A stretch of DNA of 64,000 nt from Parasulfuritortus sp049322515 (GTDB lineage Bacteria; Pseudomonadota; Gammaproteobacteria; Burkholderiales; Thiobacillaceae). The stretch spans positions 124,001 to 188,000 of the forward strand of contig JBMOQW010000027.1 of assembly GCA_049322515.1 (NCBI GenBank). The letters are read 5' to 3'. The first letter of the stretch is position 1. Each line of letters begins with the position of its first letter. Made by a program: the position numbers and the translations under genes. Positions 52,960 through 63,204 of this stretch are shown here, piece by piece. The notes under the pieces were generated by a model. The model searched no databases and was not told the DNA's origin. It saw only the letters and a program-made list of their open reading frames with translations.

Positions 52960-53838
52960 TCAGTCGAACAATTCGTTATCCATTGATCCGGCCGCCTGCT
53001 CCAGTCGGGCGGCGACCAGGGTCGCGTTGAGCGCCGCCGGATCCAGCACCTTGGGCAACAGGCGGTGGACCTGGGCCAGCCAGCGCGGTCGCGACCTCGC
53101 CGCGACCTCCAGCTCGGCCCGCCGCGCATCGCTCAGCCGAGGCCAGCACAGCAGCATGGGCGCCAGCCACGCATGATAATCGGCAATAACCGACTTTTCC
53201 AGTGGGTTATTCCAATCCTCGGCCAGCAACAGCTCGGGAAAGGCATCGGCGGACAGCTGTCGGCCCTGCCAGGCCGGTGCCAGGCGATAGCCGGTCAGCC
53301 CCGCGCCGGAGCCGTCCGCCTCGCGACGAAACCACTGCGCGGCGGCATAGGGGCGCGCGCGCAGGTTGACCATGCGCTGGAGCACGTCCCGGTGCCGTGG
53401 CGCGTTGGGCAGGCCGGCGTCGCGCTGATCCAGGGTAGGCGAGGTGAAGCCTCGGTACTGGAGGGAAAACGGCACCCAGTCCAGCTCGGTCAAGCCGTGC
53501 GTGTGCCGGCTCGGCCGCTCGGCGTCGAGCAGGGCCAGGGGCTGGCCGGTTTCCTTGTCGAGCAACCAGAGCTCGACCGTGTCGGCGGCGCGAAATGGCA
53601 GTGCCGGCATCTGCTCCAGCGCCGCCAACAGGTCCGGATAGCGATGCCCGACCCCGGCGGTGACGCCCTGGCCGACCACCCAGACCCCGACCGGCCGCAC
53701 CCAGCCCTGGCCATCGTCGGCGCGCAGGTGCCAGGTAAGGCCATCCAGGCTGCGCGCATCGGCATCTTCGATCTCGACGAATTGCACCACGCCCCGGTAG
53801 GGATTCAGGCGGCGCAGGGAAAAATATCGGGCGGACAC
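52960..53838 (-). CDS. Unknown protein in the MoxR-VWA operon (292 aa)
   Basis: I do not recognise a family. The protein is soluble, with many aromatic and arginine residues (YFSLRRLNPYRGVVQFVEIE, HTHGLTELDWVPFSLQYRGF, DVLQRMVNLRARPYAAAQWF) and no signal peptide, cysteine cluster or nucleotide-binding motif. It is first in a three-gene operon, 4 bp upstream of moxR. MoxR operons often encode an uncharacterised protein with the VWA partner. It may be the client or a cofactor-handling partner. Confidence 0.8.
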   Translation of the reverse strand: MSARYFSLRRLNPYRGVVQFVEIEDADARSLDGLTWHLRADDGQGWVRPVGVWVVGQGVTAGVGHRYPDLLAALEQMPALPFRAADTVELWLLDKETGQPLALLDAERPSRHTHGLTELDWVPFSLQYRGFTSPTLDQRDAGLPNAPRHRDVLQRMVNLRARPYAAAQWFRREADGSGAGLTGYRLAPAWQGRQLSADAFPELLLAEDWNNPLEKSVIADYHAWLAPMLLCWPRLSDARRAELEVAARSRPRWLAQVHRLLPKVLDPAALNATLVAARLEQAAGSMDNELFD

Positions 53839-53902
53839 GGTGGTGAGGGATGCGTGGGTTTGCTAGCGTGAGACTGTAACAACGAACCCACCGGGGCGCA
53901 TA

Positions 53903-54757
53903 TTGAAAACGTACCAGGATCTTCGCGACCACCATCCCGCCGCTTGGCTGGCGCCGCGTCCGCCCGACAGCCACAAGGGCGATTTTGGCCAGGTCGGCAT
54001 CCTGGGTGGCGCGTCCGGCATGGCCGGGGCCGCGCTGCTGGCGGGTCGGGCTGCCTTGCGCCTGGGTGCCGGAAGAGTTTATGTCGGGCTGATCGACGAC
54101 CGCCTGGCCGTGGATCCGGGGCAGCCGGAGCTCATGCTGTGCCGGCCCGAGCGCTTGCTGAGTCTCTCCCTGCCCGGCTGCCTGGCGGCCGGCCCGGGAC
54201 TCGGCCAGACCGGCACGGCGCGCGCGGGGCTGGAGGCGCTGCTCGGGCTTTCAATGCCGCTGGTACTGGACGCCGACGCCCTCAATCAGATCGCCGCCGA
54301 TCCGGCGCTGGCCGGCCAGGTACGCAGCCGAACCGGGCCCACCCTGCTCACGCCCCACGCCGGGGAAGCAGGACGTTTGCTCGGCATCGACAGCGCCACC
54401 CTGCAACGCGACCGGGCGGGTGCCTTGCAGGCCCTGGTGGACCGGTTTCGCTGCGGCGTCCTGCTCAAGGGCCGGGCCACCCTGATCGGCTTTCCCGACC
54501 GCCCACCCTGGCGCAACCCGAGTGGCAACCCCGCCCTGGCCTCGGCCGGCATGGGTGACGTGCTGACCGGCATGATCGCCGCACTGGCCGCCCAAGGCCT
54601 GGACCTGGAACGGGCCGCCGTGCTGGCGGCCTGGCTGCATGGAGAAGCCGCCGACAGCGCACGTGCCCGGGGTGAGGGGCCGGTCGGCCTCAGCGCGAGC
54701 GAACTCGTCCCGGGCGCCCGCGCCCGGCTGAACCGACTGGTCTACAGCGTGCCTTGA
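53903..54757 (+). CDS. nnrD: ADP-dependent NAD(P)H-hydrate dehydratase
   Basis: A 284-residue ribokinase-like repair enzyme that dehydrates damaged NAD(P)H. Signatures are GDFGQVGILGGASGMAGAAL, LVLDADALNQIAADP, LLTPHAGEAGRLLGI and the terminal NPSGNPALASAGMGDVLTGM. It has only the dehydratase part; the NnrE epimerase is not fused. The start is a TTG at 53903 (no ATG or GTG fits), and the 3' end overlaps that of the convergent galU by 16 bp. Confidence 0.95.
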   Translation: MKTYQDLRDHHPAAWLAPRPPDSHKGDFGQVGILGGASGMAGAALLAGRAALRLGAGRVYVGLIDDRLAVDPGQPELMLCRPERLLSLSLPGCLAAGPGLGQTGTARAGLEALLGLSMPLVLDADALNQIAADPALAGQVRSRTGPTLLTPHAGEAGRLLGIDSATLQRDRAGALQALVDRFRCGVLLKGRATLIGFPDRPPWRNPSGNPALASAGMGDVLTGMIAALAAQGLDLERAAVLAAWLHGEAADSARARGEGPVGLSASELVPGARARLNRLVYSVP

Positions 54758-55641
54758 CCCGCCTGGCAAGGACCGCAGAACTTCTGGCGCAGGTAGGCAC
54801 TGAATTCATCCGCCACTTCCGGATGCTTCATGGCGTATTCGACGGTCGCCTGGAGGTAGCCGAATTTGGAGCCGCAGTCATAGCGGACCCCTTCGAAGGC
54901 ATAGGCGAGCACCTGCTGTTCCTTGAGCAGCGAAGCGATGGCATCGGTCAGTTGCAGTTCGTTGCCGGCGCCGCGTTCGATGTGACGCAGGTGATGGAAG
55001 ATGCGCGGCGTCAGCACGTAGCGGCCGACCACGGCCAGGTTGGATGGCGCGTTCGCCGGCTTCGGCTTTTCAACGATCCGGGTCACCCGTGACAAGCGCT
55101 CGGACATGGGGTCGGCAGCCACGATGCCATAGGAACCGGTCTCCGAGGGATCCACCGTCTGCACGCCGACGATGGAACTCTGGTAATAGTCGTACTGGTC
55201 GCACATCTGCTTGACCACGCCGGGTTCCGCGTCGATCAGGTCGTCGGCCAGGATCACCGCGAACGGCTCGTCGTTGACCGCCGGCTGGGCGCACAGCACG
55301 GCGTGGCCCAGGCCCATCGCCTCGGCCTGGCGGATATAGATGCAATTCACGTAGCTGGGCAGCATGTTGCGCAGTTCTTCCAGCGCCTTCAGCTTGCCGC
55401 GCGTTTCCAGTTCCACTTCCAGCTCATAGGCCTTGTCGAAGTGGTCGGCGATGGCGCGCTTGGTCCGGCCGATAATGAAGATCAGGTCGGTGATGCCGGC
55501 CGCGACCGCCTCCTCGGCCGCATACTGGATCAGCGGCTTGTCGACGATGGGGAGCATTTCCTTGGGATTGGCCTTGGTCGCGGGCAAGAACCGGGTGCCC
55601 ATGCCGGCGGCGGGAAAAACCGCCTTCGTTACTCTTTTCAA
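54742..55641 (-). CDS. galU: UTP-glucose-1-phosphate uridylyltransferase
   Basis: A 299-residue nucleotidyltransferase with the start VTKAVFPAAGMGTRFLPATK, the DEPFAVILADDLID segment and SLLKEQQVLAYAFEGVRYDC, all typical of GalU. It makes UDP-glucose for envelope polysaccharides. The start is a TTG at 55641 which overlaps the ligA stop (TTGA), with GGGAG 6 nt upstream. Identification is secure and the length is usual. Confidence 0.97.
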   Translation of the reverse strand: MKRVTKAVFPAAGMGTRFLPATKANPKEMLPIVDKPLIQYAAEEAVAAGITDLIFIIGRTKRAIADHFDKAYELEVELETRGKLKALEELRNMLPSYVNCIYIRQAEAMGLGHAVLCAQPAVNDEPFAVILADDLIDAEPGVVKQMCDQYDYYQSSIVGVQTVDPSETGSYGIVAADPMSERLSRVTRIVEKPKPANAPSNLAVVGRYVLTPRIFHHLRHIERGAGNELQLTDAIASLLKEQQVLAYAFEGVRYDCGSKFGYLQATVEYAMKHPEVADEFSAYLRQKFCGPCQAGQGTL

Positions 55642-57692
55642 ATCACACTCCCTTGTCTCAATAACGCCAACATACCCGCCTCATCTAGTACGGATATACC
55701 CAATTCCTGCGCCTTGGCCAATTTTGAACCTGGATCGGCCCCGGCGACAACAAAATCTGTCTTCTTTGAAACGCTGCCGGCCACCTTGCCACCGGCCGCC
55801 TCGATCATCGCTCGGGCCTGGTCCCGGCTCAGGCTGGGCAGGGTGCCGGTGATGACCAGGGTCTTGCCGACCAGAGGACCGGCCGGTGGCCGGGCCGGGC
55901 CGTCGACCCAGACTTCGGCCGCGCGCAGTTGCTCGATCACGGCCCGGTTGTGTGGCTCGGCGAAAAAGGCCTGCAGGGACGCGGCGACCACCGGTCCGAC
56001 ATCGGGCACCTGCATCAAGGTGGCCGGGTCGGCGGCCATCAGGGCATCGAGGCTGCCAAAATGCCGGGCCAGGTCCTTGGCCGTTTGTTCACCGACGTTG
56101 CGGATGCCCAGGGCGAAGATGAAGCGATGCAAGGGCCGGCCACGGCTCGCGGCAATCGCCGCGATCAGGTTGGCCGCCGATTTCTCTGCCATCCGGTCGA
56201 GGCTGGCCACGTCTTCGAGGCTCAATCGATACAGGTCGGCCGGGGTGGCCACCCAGCCCCGTTCGACCAACTGGTCGACCAGTTTGTCGCCCAGCCCCTC
56301 GATGTCCATCGCCCGGCGGCCGGCGAAATGCAGCAGGGCCTGCTTGCGCTGGGCCGGACAGGCGAGACCGTTGCCACAGCGGGCCACCGCCTCGCCTTCG
56401 ATGCGCAGGACCGGCGCGCCACACACCGGGCAGCGGTCAGGCAGGGCATAGGGCCCATGCAGCGGTGTCACCAGGTCGGCCAGCGGCCGCCGGTCCAGCA
56501 CCACCGAGACCACTTCAGGGATCACGTCACCCGCCCGGCGCACGATCACGGTATCGCCGACCCGGACGTCCTTGCGCCGGACCTCGTCCTCGTTGTGCAG
56601 GGTGGCGTTGGTGACCGTGACCCCGCCGACGAACACCGGCTTCAGGCGGGCCACCGGGGTGAGTGCGCCGGTTCGGCCGACCTGGACCTCGATCGCCTCG
56701 ACCGTGGTCAGCTCTTCCTGGGCCGGATACTTGTGGGCGACCGCCCAGCGCGGTTCGCGCGCCACGAAGCCGAGCCGGGCCTGCAAGTCGAGCCGGTTGA
56801 CCTTGTAGACCACGCCGTCGATATCAAAAGGCAACTGGTCGCGCCGGGCCGCGACAGCACGGTAAAAGTCGATCAAGGTCTCCGGCCCGGCCCCCACCAC
56901 GCGGGTTTCGCACACCGGCAAGCCGAAGCGGGCCAAGGCATCGAGGGTTTCGGCATGGGTGGCAGGCAGCGTCCAGCCCACCACTTCGCCGAGGCCGTAG
57001 CAGAAGAAAGACAGCGGCCGCTGGGCCGCCACGGCGGGATCGAGCTGGCGCAGACTGCCGGCGGCACCGTTGCGCGGATTGACCAGGGTGGGCCGGCCGA
57101 GCGCGCGCTGCTGCGCGTTGTAGCGTTCGAAATCGGCCCGACGCATGTAGACCTCGCCGCGCACTTCGAGCACCTCCGGGGGATGAACCAGTGCCAGGCG
57201 CAAAGGGATGGCATGCACGGTGCGCACGTTCTGGGTCACATCCTCGCCGGTCTCGCCGTCGCCACGGGTCGCAGCCTGCACCAGGACGCCTTGCTCATAG
57301 CGCAGCGACATGGCCAGGCCGTCGAATTTCAGCTCGGCGGCGTATTCGAGGGCCGGATCCGAATCGGCCAGGCCGAGCTCCTTGCGCAGCCGTGCATCGA
57401 AGGCCCGGGCACCGGCCTCGCTGGTATCGGTCTCGGTGCGGATCGACAACATGGGCACCCGGTGCGGGACCGGCGCGAAGGCCGCCAAGGGCGTGCCACC
57501 CACCCGGCGGGTCGGTGAATCGGGGGTCGCCAGCGCCGGGTACTCGGCCTCGAGCGCCTGTAGCTCGCGGAACAGGCGGTCATACTCGGCATCCGGCACG
57601 GTCGGACGGTCGAGCACGTAGTAGCTGTAGTTATGCGCCTCGATCTCGGCCCGCAGTTGCGCGGCCCGCGCCGCGACCGCCTCGGACAGCAT
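55638..57692 (-). CDS. ligA: NAD-dependent DNA ligase
   Basis: A 684-residue ligase from the ATG at 57692. The N-terminal Ia domain (ARAAQLRAEIEAHNYSYYVL), the catalytic lysine in AAELKFDGLAMS, the OB fold, a four-cysteine zinc finger (CPVCGAPVLR, CGNGLACP), the helix-hairpin-helix set and a C-terminal BRCT domain (LVGKTLVITGTLPSLSRDQA) are all present. It follows zipA by 10 bp, as in E. coli, and ends in a TTGA overlap with galU. Confidence 0.98.
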   Translation of the reverse strand: MLSEAVAARAAQLRAEIEAHNYSYYVLDRPTVPDAEYDRLFRELQALEAEYPALATPDSPTRRVGGTPLAAFAPVPHRVPMLSIRTETDTSEAGARAFDARLRKELGLADSDPALEYAAELKFDGLAMSLRYEQGVLVQAATRGDGETGEDVTQNVRTVHAIPLRLALVHPPEVLEVRGEVYMRRADFERYNAQQRALGRPTLVNPRNGAAGSLRQLDPAVAAQRPLSFFCYGLGEVVGWTLPATHAETLDALARFGLPVCETRVVGAGPETLIDFYRAVAARRDQLPFDIDGVVYKVNRLDLQARLGFVAREPRWAVAHKYPAQEELTTVEAIEVQVGRTGALTPVARLKPVFVGGVTVTNATLHNEDEVRRKDVRVGDTVIVRRAGDVIPEVVSVVLDRRPLADLVTPLHGPYALPDRCPVCGAPVLRIEGEAVARCGNGLACPAQRKQALLHFAGRRAMDIEGLGDKLVDQLVERGWVATPADLYRLSLEDVASLDRMAEKSAANLIAAIAASRGRPLHRFIFALGIRNVGEQTAKDLARHFGSLDALMAADPATLMQVPDVGPVVAASLQAFFAEPHNRAVIEQLRAAEVWVDGPARPPAGPLVGKTLVITGTLPSLSRDQARAMIEAAGGKVAGSVSKKTDFVVAGADPGSKLAKAQELGISVLDEAGMLALLRQGSVI

Positions 57693-57702
57693 CGACACCG
57701 GT

Positions 57703-58809
57703 TCAGGCAAACAGGCGCAGGGCACGCTCGCCGCCCCCTGGCACGCCACGGGCCGCCAGTCGGGCATAGAGCGTTTCCAGGCTCTGGCGGTCCCGCTCCA
57801 GGCTGGCCCGGGTGACCGGCCGGCCGGCGTCATCGACCAGTCGGCCACCGAGCCGGTCGGCCAGGGTGAAACCGAGATCGGTCATCCGGTCGAAGGCGGC
57901 CAGGCCGTCGCCGACGCGGGGCACATCGAACAGCAGGGTCAACCCGGCGCCGCCCTGAGCCTCACCCCCATCAGCCAGGGTAAAGGCGACCCGACCCAGG
58001 GCATCGCGAGCGGTATAGCCGCCGTCGACCTCCTGGACCAGCCCGGCACGGGTGGCCAGGTCATGCAGCGCGGCGGCCTCGAACTCGCCCCCCTGATCGG
58101 GCAGCAGGTTGAGGCCGATGAGCATGTCGACCTCGGCACAGAAGGCATCCAGGGCCTGCGCCTTGGCCAGTGCCTCGGCCTTGTCCTGGCAAGACACCGC
58201 GCCGCCATGCTCGGCGGCGAATTCGTAAAGTCGCCGGCAGAAGGAATCGATCTGCACCTCGCTGACCGGGCCCGAGCGATCGGCCAACAGCAAGCCGAGT
58301 TCGATCGTGTCGTAGCGACGCGTGCCGTGGCCGGCGACCGGCTCCCAGGCGCCGCTTTCATGACAGCCCACCATGCGGATCGGCTTGCTGATCCGGCGCA
58401 AGGCTTCCAGGAGCGGCGCAAAGGACAGGGCGGTCGGCTGTGTATAGCGCAGCCGGGCGATGTACTCGATCTCAGGGTCCAGTGGGCTTTCCGGCGCGAG
58501 GTCGGGCACGGGCACGGCCACCGACGCCGGCGCAGCAGCCATGGGCGCAGTCTCGATGACGGCTTCCACCGGAACCGGGGCGCCCTGATGGCCATCCTCA
58601 TGGGCCGCGATGCTGGGTTCGATGCGGCGCTCCGGCGGCGCATCATGCAGGGCGATCTCGCTGAGTGACACTTCAGGCTCGCCATCCCTCAATTGGAACA
58701 GACGCTCGGCCTGCTTGCGCGAGCGTCGCTCCTGATACGCGTTGTAGAGCATGACCGCGGCGACCAGGCCGATGCCCAACGCGATCAAGGTGTAGTGCAA
58801 CGAGGTCAA
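57703..58809 (-). CDS. zipA: Cell division protein ZipA
   Basis: A 368-residue protein with one N-terminal membrane helix (YTLIALGIGLVAAVMLYNAY), a charged then Pro/Ala-rich linker (about 50-110), and a C-terminal FtsZ-binding-like domain (DMLIGLNLLPDQGGEFEAAA, GAGLTLLFDVPRVGDGLAAF). It links FtsZ to the membrane. The start is a TTG overlapping the ftsB stop (TTGA). It precedes ligA, the conserved arrangement, and is somewhat longer than the 328-residue E. coli protein. Confidence 0.92.
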   Translation of the reverse strand: MTSLHYTLIALGIGLVAAVMLYNAYQERRSRKQAERLFQLRDGEPEVSLSEIALHDAPPERRIEPSIAAHEDGHQGAPVPVEAVIETAPMAAAPASVAVPVPDLAPESPLDPEIEYIARLRYTQPTALSFAPLLEALRRISKPIRMVGCHESGAWEPVAGHGTRRYDTIELGLLLADRSGPVSEVQIDSFCRRLYEFAAEHGGAVSCQDKAEALAKAQALDAFCAEVDMLIGLNLLPDQGGEFEAAALHDLATRAGLVQEVDGGYTARDALGRVAFTLADGGEAQGGAGLTLLFDVPRVGDGLAAFDRMTDLGFTLADRLGGRLVDDAGRPVTRASLERDRQSLETLYARLAARGVPGGGERALRLFA

Positions 58810-59114
58810 GGCTCGGTCTCCCCGGTGATTGGCGGTCTGGCTGCGGGCTCCATGACCTGGAAGAACACTTCGTCCTGCCGGATCATACCCAGTTCATAGC
58901 GGGCACGGGCCTCGATGGCGCCGTACCCGGTCTTCAGATCGTTCACTTCCGCCGCCAGCTGGGCATTGCGGGCCACCAGAACCTGGTTGGCCGCCTCCTG
59001 CTCGCCAATCTGGCGTTGCAGATCCCAGACCTTGAGCCAGCTTCCCTTGCCCAGCCAGAGCGGGTACTGAAGCAGCAGGATGAGTGCCGCCAAGGTCCAG
59101 GTCAGGCCGCGCAT
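58806..59114 (-). CDS. ftsB: Cell division protein FtsB
   Basis: A 102-residue bitopic protein: one membrane helix (TWTLAALILLLQYPLWLG), then a coiled coil (VWDLQRQIGEQEAANQVLVA) and the family motif RARYELGMIRQDEVFFQV. It forms the divisome FtsQLB complex. It begins 1 bp after eno and its stop overlaps zipA. eno-ftsB is the conserved order in Beta- and Gammaproteobacteria; zipA-ligA directly after it is less common. Confidence 0.94.
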   Translation of the reverse strand: MRGLTWTLAALILLLQYPLWLGKGSWLKVWDLQRQIGEQEAANQVLVARNAQLAAEVNDLKTGYGAIEARARYELGMIRQDEVFFQVMEPAARPPITGETEP

Positions 59115-59115
59115 G

Positions 59116-60399
59116 TCACCTGGTCTGGTTGAACGCGCTCATGCCCGGATAGCTGGCCATGTTACCCAGCTCTTCCTCGATGCGCAGAAGCTGGTTGTAC
59201 TTGGCGATGCGATCGGAACGCGACAGCGAGCCGGTCTTGATCTGCCAGGCATTGGTGGCCACGGCCAGGTCGGCGATGAAGCTGTCCTCGGTCTCGCCCG
59301 AGCGGTGCGAAATCACGCTGGTCCAGCCGGCCCGCTTGGCCATCTCGATGGCGGCGAAGGTTTCCGACAGGGTGCCGATCTGGTTGACCTTGATCAGGAT
59401 CGAGTTGGCGACATTCTTCTGGATGCCTTCCTTCAGGATCTTGGTATTGGTCACGAACAGGTCGTCGCCGACCAGCTGGATCGCTTTGCCCAGCTTGGCA
59501 TTGTGCTGTGCCCAGCCGTCCCAGTCCTGCTCGGCCATGCCGTCCTCGATGCTGATGATCGGGTACTTGGCGACCCAGGCGGCCAGGTAGTCGTTGAACT
59601 CGGCCGAAGTCAGTTGCAGGCCCTCGGCGCTGATGTGGTACTTGCCGTCCTTGTAGAACTCGGAGCTGGCGCAGTCCATGCCAATGTAGATCTGCTTGCC
59701 CGCGCTGTAGCCGGCCACCTCGATGGCCTCCATGATGAACTTGAGGGCATCCTCATTGCACTTCAGGTTGGGCGCGAAGCCGCCTTCGTCGCCGACACTG
59801 GTGGCGTAGCCCGCCTTGCCGAGCAGCTTCTTGAGGTTGTGGAACACCTCGGCGCCGGCGCGCAGGGCTTCGTGGAAGCTGTCCATGCCGGCCGGGATGA
59901 TCATGAATTCCTGCATGTCGATGCCGCTGTCGGCATGGGCACCGCCGTTGATGATATTCATCATCGGCACCGGCAGGCTCATCGGGCCGGCACCGCCCAG
60001 GTAACGGTAGAGCGGCAGGCCAGCCTCGTCCGCGGCCGCGCGGGCGCACGCCAGGGACACGGCCAAGGTGGCGTTGGCGCCCAGGCGCGACTTGTTGTCG
60101 GTGCCATCCAGGTCGATCAGGGTCTTGTCGATGAAGCTCTGCTCCTCGACATCGAGGCCCATGACCGCCTCGGCGATCTCGGTGTTGACGTGTTCGACAG
60201 CATTGAGCACGCCCTTGCCCAGGTAACGCGACTTGTCGCCGTCACGCAGTTCGATGGCCTCGCGGCTGCCGGTGGAGGCCCCCGAGGGCACGGCGGCGCG
60301 GCCGAGGACCCCGGATTCGAGCAGGACATCGGCCTCCACGGTGGGGTTGCCGCGGGAATCCAGGATCTCGCGGGCGATCACGTCAACGATTGCACTCAT
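59116..60399 (-). CDS. eno: Enolase
   Basis: A 427-residue glycolytic enzyme. Blocks ILDSRGNPTVEADV, SGASTGSREAIELRDGD, LPVPMMNIINGGAHADSGID, SIEDGMAEQDWDGW and the active-site region SHRSGETEDSFIADLAVATN are canonical, and ILIKVNQIGTLSE carries the catalytic lysine region. It is in the conserved pyrG-kdsA-eno-ftsB cluster, 41 bp after kdsA. Interacts with the RNA degradosome in some bacteria. Confidence 0.99.
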   Translation of the reverse strand: MSAIVDVIAREILDSRGNPTVEADVLLESGVLGRAAVPSGASTGSREAIELRDGDKSRYLGKGVLNAVEHVNTEIAEAVMGLDVEEQSFIDKTLIDLDGTDNKSRLGANATLAVSLACARAAADEAGLPLYRYLGGAGPMSLPVPMMNIINGGAHADSGIDMQEFMIIPAGMDSFHEALRAGAEVFHNLKKLLGKAGYATSVGDEGGFAPNLKCNEDALKFIMEAIEVAGYSAGKQIYIGMDCASSEFYKDGKYHISAEGLQLTSAEFNDYLAAWVAKYPIISIEDGMAEQDWDGWAQHNAKLGKAIQLVGDDLFVTNTKILKEGIQKNVANSILIKVNQIGTLSETFAAIEMAKRAGWTSVISHRSGETEDSFIADLAVATNAWQIKTGSLSRSDRIAKYNQLLRIEEELGNMASYPGMSAFNQTR

Positions 60400-60440
60400 C
60401 TTCTTCTCTCTTTCAGGTTGTGCGCCCTCGTGAGGCGCGG

Positions 60441-61283
60441 TTATCGCGGCTTGACGCTGTCTTCGACAAAGCCGCGCTGTTTCACCAATACATCGATTTC
60501 CTTGAGGGTTTCCAACAGCTCGCGCATTTTGTCCAGCGGCCAGGCATTGGGCCCGTCGGACAGCGCCTTGGCCGGGTCCGGATGGGTTTCAGCAAACAGG
60601 CCGCTGACCCCGGCGGCCACTGCCGCACGCGCCAGCACCGGCACAAACTCGCGCTGCCCCCCCGAGCAGGTGCCCTGGCCGCCCGGCTGCTGCACCGAAT
60701 GGGTGGCGTCGAACACCACCGGGCAACCGGTCTCGCGCATGATGGCCAGGCCGCGCATGTCCGACACCAGGGTGTTGTAGCCGAACGAGACGCCGCGCTC
60801 GCAGACCATGATTTGCGCGTTGCCGGTGGCCTTGGCCTTGTCGACCACGTTCTTCATGTCCCACGGGGCGAGGAACTGGCCCTTCTTGATGTTCACGGGC
60901 CGGCCGGCGCGCGCCACGTTCTGGATGAAGTTGGTCTGCCGGCACAGGAAGGCCGGGGTTTGCAGCACGTCCACCACCTCGGCCACTTCGGCCAGCGGCG
61001 TGTCTTCATGCACGTCGGTGAGCACCGGCACGCCGATCTGCTTCTTCACTTCGGCCAGGATGCGCAGGCCTGCCGCCATGCCGGGGCCCCGATAGGACGT
61101 CCCAGAGGAGCGGTTGGCCTTGTCGAAGGACGACTTGTAGATGAACGGGACGTTCAGGGCGGCGCACATGTCCTTGAGCTGGCCGGCGGTATCCATGGCC
61201 AGCTGTTCGGACTCGATCACGCAGGGGCCGGCGATCAGGAACAAGGGCCGGTCGAGGCCGGCTTCAAAGCCGCACAAGTTCAT
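60441..61283 (-). CDS. kdsA: 3-deoxy-D-manno-octulosonate 8-phosphate synthase
   Basis: A 280-residue enzyme of Kdo (lipid A core) synthesis, condensing arabinose 5-phosphate with phosphoenolpyruvate. Blocks FLIAGPCVIESEQLAMDTAG, FDKANRSSGTSYRGPGM and TDVHEDTPLAEVAEVVDVLQ are typical. The ATG at 61283 follows a strong AGGAGAGGTGAA ribosome binding site and overlaps the stop of an upstream 47-codon ORF that duplicates its own first 19 codons. An upstream extension of the frame is not part of the gene. Confidence 0.98.
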   Translation of the reverse strand: MNLCGFEAGLDRPLFLIAGPCVIESEQLAMDTAGQLKDMCAALNVPFIYKSSFDKANRSSGTSYRGPGMAAGLRILAEVKKQIGVPVLTDVHEDTPLAEVAEVVDVLQTPAFLCRQTNFIQNVARAGRPVNIKKGQFLAPWDMKNVVDKAKATGNAQIMVCERGVSFGYNTLVSDMRGLAIMRETGCPVVFDATHSVQQPGGQGTCSGGQREFVPVLARAAVAAGVSGLFAETHPDPAKALSDGPNAWPLDKMRELLETLKEIDVLVKQRGFVEDSVKPR

Positions 61284-61419
61284 TTCACCTCTCCTGCGCC
61301 GTCCCAACACGCACCTATGCTGGTCGATCCCCGCAAGCGGGGCCCCTCGCCCCGCGCTCCGGCGCGCCCGGCGATCAGGAACAAGTGCCGGTCGAGGCCG
61401 ACTTCGAAACCACAGAGAT

Positions 61420-61423
<4 letters not shown>
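61280..61423 (-). pseudogene. Truncated duplicate of the kdsA 5' end forming a 47-codon ORF
   Basis: The first 56 bp from the ATG at 61423 match the kdsA start (61228-61283) at 48 of 56 positions; both encode MNLCGFE-GLDR-LFLIAG, with mostly synonymous differences in codons 2-8. The reading frame then continues as unrelated sequence and stops at a TGA that overlaps the kdsA ATG. Its own ATG overlaps the pyrG stop. It could couple translation of kdsA to pyrG, or be a remnant of gene replacement. Confidence 0.75.
61329..61342. repeat. Small GC palindrome CCCCGC-N2-GCGGGG, second copy
   Basis: CCCCGCAAGCGGGG here and CCCCGCTACGCGGGG at 17687-17701 share the flanks AT before and CCCCT after. They are spacer-located and may belong to a dispersed hairpin family of this genome. 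Two copies in 64 kb of GC-rich DNA can also arise by chance. Confidence 0.45.
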
Positions 61424-63054
<1,631 letters not shown>

Positions 63055-63204
63055 CTGGGATGCCTGTAGGGGTGATACGGAATTTTACCGGATGCCGACG
63101 GGGGCTGGAAGCCGCAACGGTACGCGGGGGCGGTCACGATTGAAAATACCGATCGTGGCGAACCGGCAAAGCGGCTACGATAAGGGAGACCCAATCCCCG
63201 TCCC

